A DNA stretch of 64,000 bases from Tipula vernalis (taxonomy: Eukaryota; Arthropoda; Insecta; Diptera; Tipulidae). The position numbers were made by a program, and so were the translations under genes. The stretch spans positions 36,043,045 through 36,107,044 of the forward strand of contig OY282558.1 in the NCBI GenBank assembly GCA_958295665.1, given 5' to 3'. The notes under the pieces are model-generated. The model ran no database searches, had not been told where the DNA came from, and was given only the letters and a program-made list of their open reading frames with translations. How positions within the stretch are numbered: position 1 is the first letter of the stretch; every line of letters starts with the position of its first letter. Shown piece after piece: positions 56,079 to 64,000 of this stretch.

Positions 56079-58091
56079 ATGGTTGGGTATAAAAAGTATT
56101 GTAAGCCGTTTCCTGAGTTCAAATGTTCTAAAAGTTTAAGAAATGTTAATGATTATATTCAAATTCGTTTGCCGCGCTCGATTCATGTAACTGAAAATTC
56201 ATCGATTTGTACATCATGTTATTACCGGGTGACTAAGAAACGTCAAAAAGTTGAAAACGAAGTATCACCGATTAATAATTCATTAAATTCACCTGTCGGA
56301 GGCAACGGTCAATGACGAGAATATTTCGAGTATGAGTGAAAGTGAAGAATGCCAAATAAAAAGTGCTCTCGTTCGTGGAAAACTAAATAAGATATTACCA
56401 GACATTGGCATGTCCCCTATGTATCCAAGTAAGTTGGAATCCGGGCAATATCATGAGCAGAAAAAATTATTAAATTTAACTACCACATTACCGACATCAT
56501 CAATCAACATCTTTGGTATCTGGAATAGAACCTCTTTTGACTCACTCAGAGGAAAATCATTATAAGGCACGTCTTTATGATGAATTCATGGATCAACTAA
56601 AAATCAAATTCAGACATTTGGAGAAAAATTGTGATAAAATACAGCTGCTGTCTACCCTACCGATTTCTCTAACTATACAACAAATCCAGGAAGAATTCAA
56701 CACAACCCAATATATGGTACGGACAGCTAAAAATATTCAAAACAAGAATGGGTCACTGAGCCTTCCAGCACCCAAAGTTGGAAAACGGATCAGTGATGAA
56801 CTCAGGCATTCAGTGCTAGAATATTATAACGTTGATGATGTTAGTCGTATAATGCCTGGGAAAAACGATTGTTTAACTATTGATAAAGTTAAAGTTCAGA
56901 AACGTCTTATGATGTGCACATTAAAGGAGTGCTATGAAGGCTACAAGAAGAAATTTAAGGATGATGAATAAAAAAAATTGGTTTTTCTAAATTTTCTCTG
57001 CTACGTCCTAAAAACTGTGTTCAACCAGGAAGCAGCGGAACGCATGCAGTTTGCGTTTGTTGAATACATCAAAATGTCAAATTAATTATTCATGGAACTA
57101 GGATGGAAACTGTCACCAATGGAAAAATTTCGCGATACCAGGACTGCATTTCATTAATACTATGTAAAGATCCAAGATCAACATGTTATCTTCTGCAATG
57201 CAAGAACTGCCCAGGATTGGATAATTTTCGCGAATATTTGAAAAACGCATTTTTTGACAATGATTGTCTGGATGCTGAATTATCGTTTAGTCAGTGGGTT
57301 TCGACTGACCGATGCAACTTGGAAAAATATTCAAAACCATTAGACGATTTTAAACCATAATTAAGCTGAAAAATTTGATTCCTCATTGCTTTATATCACT
57401 AACACAATCCGATTTCATAAAAAATAAAAAGTTAAATCTGGAGCCAACAGAGGTACTTGTTTCTTGTGATTTTGCAGAAAATTATGCGTTTATAATGCAA
57501 AATGCAGCACAGGATTTTCATTGGAACAACAAACAAGCGACTATTAATCCATTTGTAATTTACAAAACTGAGGGAGTCATATTGCAGCACTACAGCTTCA
57601 TTATAATATCAGATTGTCTTCATCATGACGCTGTAGCAGTTCACTTGTTCATAGAAAAATTATTGCAGTTTTTGAAAACAAAAACTCCGAATTTATCTAA
57701 AATTTATTACGTCACAGATGGTGCAGTAACACAATATAAACATAAAAAAAAATTTATGAATATAACTAAACACAAAGAAGATTTTGGAGTAGATTATGAG
57801 TGGCATTTTCACACAACTACTCACGGAAAGGGACCATGCGATGGAGTAGGAGGTACTGTTAAGGGAATGTCATTCAGAGCCAGTCTCACCAAAGAATATG
57901 ATGGTGACATAACCAATGCGGAGGAACTTTTCAAATGGACTAAAACGTTGAAAACTGATATGGGTTTTGAATTTTGTTCAGATACTGAATATAAATTGAA
58001 ACAAATCGAACTAGGCAGTAGATTAGAGAACTTGAAAACAATACGACTTGCGATTTTCATGCAGTTATACCTTCAACAGAAGGCTACTTAA
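56079..58091 (+). pseudogene. transposase-like protein of an unnamed widespread family, 3-4 frameshifts and one stop
   Basis: Segments join in order: 56079-56290 (KYCKPFPEFKCSKSLRNVND and ICTSCYYRVTKKR, a four-Cys zinc-like start), 56290-56515 (frame 1, ESEECQIKSALVRGKLNKIL), 56515-56971 (frame 2, LTIQQIQEEFNTTQYMVRTA, a helix-turn-helix-like part), 56972-57360 (KKIGFSKFSLLRPKNCVQPG, TGA stop at 57061-57063 replacing a residue in CVC-x-HQNVKL, YLLQCKNCPG, SQWVSTDRCNLEKY) and 57375-58091. The last holds the probable nuclease core: EVLVSCDFAENYAF (Asp32), IYYVTDGAVTQYKHK (Asp115) and HTTTHGKGPCDGVGGTVK (His150, Asp156), numbered from 57375. As recalled, this block order recurs in many uncharacterised multi-copy insect and cnidarian proteins. 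Catalytic assignment is inference. Confidence 0.75.
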
Positions 58092-58132
58092 AATGTAAAA
58101 AATATTCAAATAGTGAAGATGTGTGTAATGAG

Positions 58133-58395
58133 TATATCATAAATATCGGATATTTATTTTTGCTTTTATAGCCATAAACACAACATCATGTTCATCATTT
58201 TTCTCAAAATTTGACACCCTGTATTTTAAACAACAATAACAACAAAAAAAAAATCACGTTCTACACATTTTTTTTTTTTAATCAAGAATACAAATTCATA
58301 ACATGAAAATCATAAAATTAAAACATGACTTTCAAAAATTTGTAATTTGACGAATTTTTCACCACAAGTTTCCTCTATTTCTAATTGGATTTTTT
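58133..58395 (-). repeat. right long inverted repeat of the unnamed transposon
   Basis: Complement of 55045-55345. Contains CTCAAAATTTGACACCCTG (58202-58220) and AACAACAATAACAACAAAAA. The transposase reading ends 40-50 bp before it. Confidence 0.85.
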
Positions 58396-58556
58396 AAAAT
58401 AAATTTTACCTTTTTTTGTTACAAACGAATTAATTTGTATCCTTCATTTTGGCAATTATCAGCAACTGTTTGTTTTCAGTCATGAAAATGTAGAAAAATC
58501 GTATTAGATTTGTTTTCTTTTAAGTGTCGTAGCCTACAAATTCACTGCTACTTTAA

Positions 58557-59050
58557 GCTGGAAACAGACGTGCAGAATTCTGCATGCATCGAAATTAGAG
58601 TACACTATTTTATAAGGAATGAAATAAATGTATTCTGCAAACCATGCAGAATTCTGCATGTTGTCTCTATTTCTAATTTTGCTGCACATCGGTAGGCTAC
58701 ATTACGTAAATCTAAACCAATCTACCAGAATTTGTGTAGTTTTTGTTTTTTTCAATCAATTTTTTTAATTTGTTGACAGAAAATATGTTTTGCGTGAAAA
58801 GTGCCAAAATGGAGGATAAAAATTAATTAATTTTTGACAAAATAAGACAACATTCACACAAAAAAATTGTATTGTCAAAAAATAAAGAACGAAGAAAAAT
58901 AAAGAAAATTCTGCACATCTGTTTCCAGCATTAGAAATATAGACAACTTGCGTAATAAAGCATGAGTGCCGGAATACATGTGTTTCATTCCTTATAAAGT
59001 AGTGTATTCTAATTTCGACGCAAGGGAAATTTCGCATGTCTCTTTCAACC
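58557..59050. repeat. inverted-repeat pair with ~125-150 bp arms
   Basis: 58557-58690 (GCTGGAAACAGACGTGCAGA, CGAAATTAGAGTACACT, TTATAAGGAATGAAAT, TTGTCTCTATTTCTAAT) recurs as the reverse complement at 58899-59050 (ATTCCTTATAAAGTAGTGT, CTAATTTCGACGCAAGG, ATTAGAAATATAGACAAC, CTGCACATCTGTTTCCAGC). Block order shows the arms are composite: the GGAAACAGA word comes first in one arm and last in the other. A related word CACATCAGTTTCCGGCACTG lies at 59142-59161. Confidence 0.7.
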
Positions 59051-59160
59051 ATAATACGTGTAAAATAAACGTCAAAAAATATGCAGGTATAGCAGCACAT
59101 GTGTTTTGGATGCGGAACTGCGCATAGTGCTGAAGGCAAAACTGTGCACATCAGTTTCCG

Positions 59161-59950
59161 GCACTGCCGGAGTAAAACGTCAGAGAAGGAATTTATATTT
59201 CAAAGCTTACTAGATATATTTTATTTTTAAATATTGACGATATTATTTGCCACCAGCAAATTATTTTAGTTAATTCTAAAAAGTTATGTCATATTTTGTC
59301 ATAAAAACATCTATGGAACAAATTTTCACAAGCAAGTGTTGTCATTTTGTATGTGACATTCCATCATCTGTGACCGTCGGTCTATTTTACAGAAAATCTG
59401 TTTAGCAGTTTCCTATTCCACTATGACCTCTGCTATTTTAGAATCGAAAGGACCCAAAAGTTAGCACAAAATGTTTATTATAAAAGTCTATTTTTGTATA
59501 AAATTTCGACCAAAACTATCAATATTTTGAGAATGGGAGGCAAAACAAGATCAAGAGCGCACGGAAAAGTCTTGTTTACCAGCGATAATAAATAACGTTC
59601 CAGCAAATTGCATCTTAATCAAATTACGATCGAAAGACTTCATAAAACAAATAACAGTCTACAATTTACGTTTTTACGGCAAACACAATTATGTTCATGT
59701 CAAAATTTCATAACTGTACTATAAAAATTATGAACAAAACATTCAAAACAAAACTAAATTTAATCCTTTAGGAAAAACTACTTGAACTACCATATAACGA
59801 ATTCAACATACACAACAATTGGTACACTTACAACATTTCTACTCTTATTAGGCACCCTATTACGTGTAACAGTTCTTTACTAATTTTTCAGAATATAAAA
59901 CAGCAAGAATAGGACAAAAATTCCAGCAGGTCCTTCAGATGTGCTAAAAA
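59161..59950. other. no recognised feature
   Basis: AT-rich sequence between the inverted repeats and the Tc1-like fragment. The last ~100 bp may be the 3' end of the Tc1-like element, but no terminal repeat was found. Confidence 0.4.
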
Positions 59951-59968
59951 TCTCTTTTTGGTACTTTC

Positions 59969-60435
59969 TTACTTTCTTAATTGATTTGGCATCGAAGCTA
60001 CTATCTCTTCCCATTTTTGAGAAGCACATTCTAAGACTACTTCCCTCGTTCGTGGGTAATGAGGATTCCAATCTTTAACCATATAACCAACCAAATTTTC
60101 TTTTGGATTTAAGTCTGCGCTATACGCCAAGCGATAGAAAGGATTTGTAAGTTTCGATTTAACCAACTTATAGTTTCACGTGATCTATGAACTGCGGAAT
60201 TATCCTGCAAAAAGTGAATTGGAAATTTCTTCGGATAAACAGTAGTTCACATAACTGACCGACGCCACCTGAACTTATCCATCCCCACACTGTATAGGAT
60301 ATTTGGCAACTTATTCTTGCCCTTTGCATATATTTTTCATTATATCTTATTTTGTTTGGGGGATACATGTGCAGCTTAGCATGATGATAGTAACCTAAAA
60401 TCGGTTTCGTTCGTAAAAATAACTTTTTCCCAGTC
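59969..60435 (-). pseudogene. Tc1-like transposase, C-terminal half
   Basis: On the minus strand: WEKVIFTNETDFRLL (the FTDE block with Asp changed to Asn), then NKIRYNEKYMQRARISCQIS and VWGWISSGGVGQLCELL, FPIHFLQDNSAVHRS-type residues across 60168-60215 (second catalytic region), then LTNPFYRLAYSADLNPKENL (third catalytic region, Glu in PKEN) and YMVKDWNPHYPRTREVVLEC, SMPNQLRK and a stop. Asn for the first catalytic Asp and frameshifts near 60167 and 60370 inactivate it. N-terminal helix-turn-helix domains were not found. Confidence 0.85.
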
Positions 60436-60689
60436 CGTGCTTAAATTATCTTCTGCAAAAGTTACCCGCGTCGTAAAGTAATTTTCTAACGAAAAAAATT
60501 TGTAATTTACCATTATTTTACGAGACTTACTGAAAAGCTAAGCTTTCGTGAAATGTATCCATCAGCTTCCATTCTGTTTGGTTAAAAAGAAAATGATAAT
60601 CTTTTTTTTCTGTATTGATTGTTGTGAAGGTGATCATAGATCACCCTATCATAATCATAATATTCTAAATGTTTTTATAAAAAAGGGCC

Positions 60690-61160
60690 ATTGTTGCTGC
60701 CATCAAAATCGTGAAAACTAAGTAGCTTTATGTTTTCATTTATAACCAATCGGTGCATTGATTTTAATTGATTCCAGTGTAGATGGTGCATCGTTTTGAT
60801 CAAGTAAAATATTTCGAACAAACGAACACTTTAAAAGCTTTCGTCTATTTGCCAATGTTGTCACGTGATAGGTTTTACATCCAGTAGGATTTGATGGTAA
60901 TCGGTTCAGATTAAAGTGGTTACTGTAAATCTTGGTCGTAATCCCATCCGTATTTCTACATTGTACACCGCTTACACTTTTTCGGGCATTCTCGTTGTTT
61001 CGGATAAGTTCGTCGTATAAAGGACACCAGACATTGACAGCATATTTAAGTTGAGATCTGGCATAGGCATATTACAGGATCTTAATTGTATCGAGGCTAG
61101 CGACGCATTGCACGATGCGCTTAGTAAAGCAAATGTTTTCAACGAAAGTAACCAGAGCAC
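60690..61160 (-). pseudogene. non-LTR reverse transcriptase, thumb part
   Basis: Minus strand: ALVTFVENICFTKRIVQCVA, then YAYARSQLKYAVNVWCPLYD and ELIRNNENARKSVSGVQCRN, then RLPSNPTGCKTYHV, LANRRKLLKCSFVRNILLDQ and DAPSTLESIKINAPIGYK. This is the YVRS.LEYA..VW.P.Y thumb/connection region of a Jockey/R1-like RT. Its palm lies at 62240-62530, on the far side of an inserted inverted-repeat element. The 5' neighbour on this strand is cut near 60690 close to the Tc1-like fragment. Confidence 0.8.
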
Positions 61161-61250
61161 CCTGTATTTTATAGAGCCATAATAAAAAAAATATGAGCTT
61201 TTATAGGGGAATTAGAAACGAGGAAAAAAGGAAACTTTTTATAATAAAAC

Positions 61251-61473
61251 CAGAGCCTTCTAGAGTATAGAGCCATAATCTTAATGATGTATTTTTTATA
61301 AGCTTTTTTATTGGTATAACTTTTCCCCGATTTCCATAGGAATCCATAGTAAAAATGGTGTTTTTTAGCTTCAAGTTTTTCAATGAAAAAAGCAAAAATT
61401 TCATAAAATGTTTATATAACAGATTTCTACATATTTGTAAGAAAAATATACAAGAAGGCCATATTGGTATTAA
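61251..61473 (+). repeat. left terminal inverted repeat of the ~980 bp element
   Basis: 223 bp; includes TAGAGCCATAATCTTAATGA and TTTTTAGCTTCAAGTTTTTC. Confidence 0.85.
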
Positions 61474-62009
61474 GACCAATATTGGTCCTGAAATACTTTC
61501 ATAAATGTTTGAATTTCAACATACATATATGAATATCGTTTAAGTAAATCGTTTTCGTTTTCTTGTAATAATTGATTTATTTAAACCAAAATATTAAAAA
61601 ATTTCATATCAACAGCATTCTGGTCAAATTGAAATAAAAGCCTACTACAATTCATTTGGTCATTAAGTCAATATACATTACATAGATGGCAGTGATGGCC
61701 GTAAAAATTTAGTAAAATCGTACCAAAAATTACCACCTGGAGAAATTTTAAGTTCAAAAATTGTAGGAAAAGCAAAACAAATTCACAATTTATTAAGAAC
61801 TTGTGATAATTTTGTGATTAAATAATTTGTTTTCGTATTTTTCTGTAAACATTTTAGACATCTTACGTACACTAGTAAAACTAAAGATAAATTTAGCAAG
61901 TATTATTTTAATTTGTCAGAGCCAACTTTGATATATTTTTCAAAATGAAAATTCGAAAAAATATATTTTAGAAATAATTTAATTTTAATATTTCTGCAAT
62001 TAATATTTA

Positions 62010-62232
62010 CTTAATACCAATATGGCCTTCTTGTATATTGTTCTTAAAGATATGTAGAACACTTTTATACAAACATTTTATAATATTTTTGCTTTTTCAT
62101 TGAAAAAATTGAAGCTAAAAAACACCATTTTTACTATGGATTCCTATGGAAATCAGTGAAAAGTTATACCACTAAAAAATCTTCTAAAAAATACGTCATT
62201 ATGATTATGGCTCTATACTCTAGAAGGCTCTG
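62010..62232 (-). repeat. right terminal inverted repeat of the ~980 bp element
   Basis: 223 bp complement of the left arm; includes CTTAATACCAATATGGCC and TAGAAGGCTCTG. Confidence 0.85.
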
Positions 62233-62239
62233 AAGTCAC

Positions 62240-62530
62240 CCCTAGGTTTTCAATTTTGAATACATTTTGTAAAAGTATGCCATTTATTTCGCATTTACAC
62301 TCGCCGATGTTTTCAACAGTTCTGTAGATTTTAAGATCATCTGCAAACATTAATACCTTAGAATGTTGTATTACTTCAGTAATGTCGTTGATGAAGATTA
62401 GAAAGATCCTAGAACCAACATGGGCGCCTTGTGGTACACCCGAAATAGCTCGAATTAATTCTAATCTTGAAGGGGTTACTCAAAGACGATTTAAATTAGG
62501 CAACAAACTGTTTGGAGAAACCATCATAAT
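62240..62530 (-). pseudogene. non-LTR reverse transcriptase, palm with FADD
   Basis: Minus strand: ISGVPQGAHVGSRIFLIFIN, then VIQHSKVLMFADDLKIYRTV and FKIENLGVT. SGVPQG and FADDLKIY are the catalytic palm motifs of Jockey/R1-like RT. Between the ADD block and FKIENLGVT about 40 residues are missing. The reading stops at about 62240 at the inverted-repeat element and resumes as thumb at 61160. Upstream (62460-62530) only weak residues remain. Confidence 0.85.
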
Positions 62531-64000
62531 GTACTAACACTTGTTTTGACTAAAATTAATTTCAATAATGATAATTACATATACATATCTCTACTTTCAT
62601 TTCCAGTAAAACATATTTATGTTTCACTTTAATTCTTTAAATGATAATATACTTTTTTATACTTACTTTAAATAAACTTTCTTCATTATCTTTCGAACGC
62701 CCACTTGCAATGTATAAATACAAATCATGTAAAATAAAATCAGAATAGTTGTAGTCTCCGTAGTGAAGACATAAAAAATTATTATTATAACATAAATAAA
62801 ATTGAAGTTTTATTTTCCACAATTGAAAATTGTTTGCTTTCAAAACAGTTGCATTTTCTTCGGTCTTGAACATCATTTGCGATCTTTAACAAGTAAGCCA
62901 GTATCTCCAACGTTTCACGATGACTGCGGTTCTTCACGCAAGAAACTATTTTCGTTCTATTGAATATAATAAAAATTGTAACGTCTGTACTTCATATTTA
63001 TGGGGTAAAAGTTAGCGAATGTGCTAACTCGAAAATTTTTGATGTGCCTATAACATTTTAGGGACTCATTCATATAGTTAGGGCTTACAAATTACAGCAG
63101 TTTTCTCAGTTGTATATCTGCAGGCATACCTTTTTATCCAACTTCAATAGCAACATCTTTTGCTGGCGTAAATATGATGACAACTGTCTCTGTAATTTTT
63201 TATTTATATTCTTGTTATTAAATTTATTTTTCGGGTCGCTGATAGATGTGTAGGTTTCTGGGCTACAGTATAACGATATTAAAACACTACCATGTATTCA
63301 CTGCAGCTAACACAAATTACTGTCAGACAAGACTTACCTCAGCTTATGTAGAATACGCTTAAAGCTATACTTACATATAAAATATTTACTCTCTGTGCGT
63401 GTAGGTTCGAAATTTTCTGGCTTGATAAAAATTGTAAAAGTTCTTTCTGTTTCTGTTGTTCGCGCAACAGTTGCGATAATTTCCACGATACATACGTACA
63501 TACCTACCTATGTCTTATGTGCTTAGTGATGATGATAAGTAGAATAATAAACATTTTGATAGACGATAGCTGTTTAGTGTGTCAATTTTTTCATCATACT
63601 TCAAAATAAGTTTCATATCAAATTTTTGTTTTTGTATGTCACAAATATGTACATAAATAGATTGATAAATTGTTTAAGTTTACGCGAATAAGGATATACC
63701 ATCCATTTTTCATATAAATTATCCAAAAAAAAGTGAAAAATCGTTTTGTCTTAGTTTGAATTATTTTTTTTTTTTTTTGGTTTAATTATTTTTAAGTAAA
63801 CATATATACTCATAATTTAGAAATTTCACATTTTCACTAAACTCCAGAACAGGAAGACAAACATCTAAGTCCTTATATTTTTTTTTATAAATAATTTCCT
63901 TTTTATACAATGCATTTTATACTTTATTTGTAATATTTTTTTTTTTTTTTTATATAATATAATAATCGTTTGACTGAATTACATGAACAAAACAATAAGC
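62531..64000. other. AT-rich non-coding DNA to the window end
   Basis: No element protein or gene recognised. The minus open stretch at 62637-62876 has a NNFQLWKIKLQFYL segment faintly like a copia-type gag start, too weak to call. Long T runs occur at 63767-63779 and 63937-63950. Confidence 0.4.

Larger units (their letters stand above)
55045..58395 (+). mobile_element. long-inverted-repeat DNA transposon of an unnamed family
   Basis: Inverted repeats of roughly 260-300 bp enclose a single transposase-like pseudogene (56079-58091) on the plus strand and a possible MITE (55430-55870). A CAGGGTGTC word inside each repeat could be the true terminus of an inner element, with the outer repeat belonging to a larger or earlier unit; the symmetry continues outward past it. 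Target duplications were not identified. Confidence 0.7.
61251..62232. mobile_element. ~980 bp element with 223-bp terminal inverted repeats, non-coding
   Basis: Left arm 61251-61473 and right arm 62010-62232 are inverted copies with a minority of mismatches; the ends read CAGAGCCTTCTAGAGTATAG and its complement. Both arms share GAATCCATAGTAAAAATGG and AGAAGGCCATATTGGTATT. The ~540 bp interior has no open frame. It splits a non-LTR RT (palm right, thumb left). Just outside the left end, TTATAGAGCCATAAT at 61172-61186 repeats a subterminal word, hinting at an earlier partial copy. Target duplication unclear. Confidence 0.85.

Noticed and set aside
58765..59151. 128-codon minus open frame
   Set aside because: Overlaps the inverted-repeat pair and has no domain; a by-product of repeat sequence.
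62637..62876. Possible copia-type gag start
   Set aside because: Only one short segment (NNFQLWKIKLQFYL) resembles it; no protease, integrase or RT nearby.
1..64000. tRNA or rRNA genes
   Set aside because: No segment with a convincing tRNA B-box and cloverleaf, and no rRNA-like conserved blocks, were seen by eye; a dedicated covariance-model search would decide.

Overview
The window is AT-rich eukaryotic DNA, most likely from an insect and plausibly a dipteran. No bacterial or phage organisation is visible. The evidence is a small two-exon secreted-protein gene with GT-AG splicing and a TATA/initiator promoter at about 27 kb, together with a mobile-element load of Ty3/gypsy and BEL/Pao LTR elements, Jockey/CR1-like non-LTR elements, mariner/Tc1, PIF/Harbinger and unnamed long-TIR DNA transposons. 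Species cannot be fixed from sequence alone. Almost all recognisable coding sequence belongs to mobile elements, nearly all with frameshifts, stops or deletions.

Layout. 0-3.2 kb: a non-LTR 3' end, two pieces of an unnamed element protein (GGGG-FLKV family) and an antisense ORF1 zinc-knuckle fragment. 3.2-6.4 kb: AT-rich DNA with one hairpin repeat. 6.4-9.8 kb: a mariner-like transposase split by a PIF/Harbinger element (3-bp TSD CAG), itself split by a unit of two ~390 bp direct repeats around a five-copy tandem array. 9.8-12.2 kb: a decayed non-LTR element with ORF1 and ORF2. 13.6-21.8 kb: a decayed BEL/Pao element on the minus strand, whose integrase is interrupted by a Ty3/gypsy element (14207-18977) with ~97% similar LTRs and a 5-bp TSD (CCAGT). 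22-29 kb: the least disturbed part, holding the secreted-peptide gene (26916-27180, minus) and a candidate first exon of another host gene (26383-26572, minus). 29.3-37.7 kb: a BEL/Pao element with a ~400 bp tandem duplication and a near-perfect palindrome, then a second Ty3/gypsy element, then a third BEL/Pao piece. 40.7-50.9 kb: three non-LTR copies, one lying between two LTR-like sequences arranged as an inverted pair. 54.8-59.1 kb: an unnamed transposase pseudogene bracketed by ~300 bp inverted repeats, plus smaller inverted-repeat units. 59.9-62.5 kb: a Tc1-like fragment and a minus-strand non-LTR reverse transcriptase split by a ~980 bp element with 223 bp inverted repeats.

The genes do not form a pathway. 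The window reads as a layered insertion record in a long intergenic or intronic region. The most unusual items are the two transposase-like protein families without an established name (861-2294 and 56079-58091), the inverted LTR pair flanked by ATAT, the 36-bp-arm palindrome at a BEL deletion junction, and the nested insertion series at 6.4-9.8 kb. No operons, CRISPR arrays or confident RNA genes were found.
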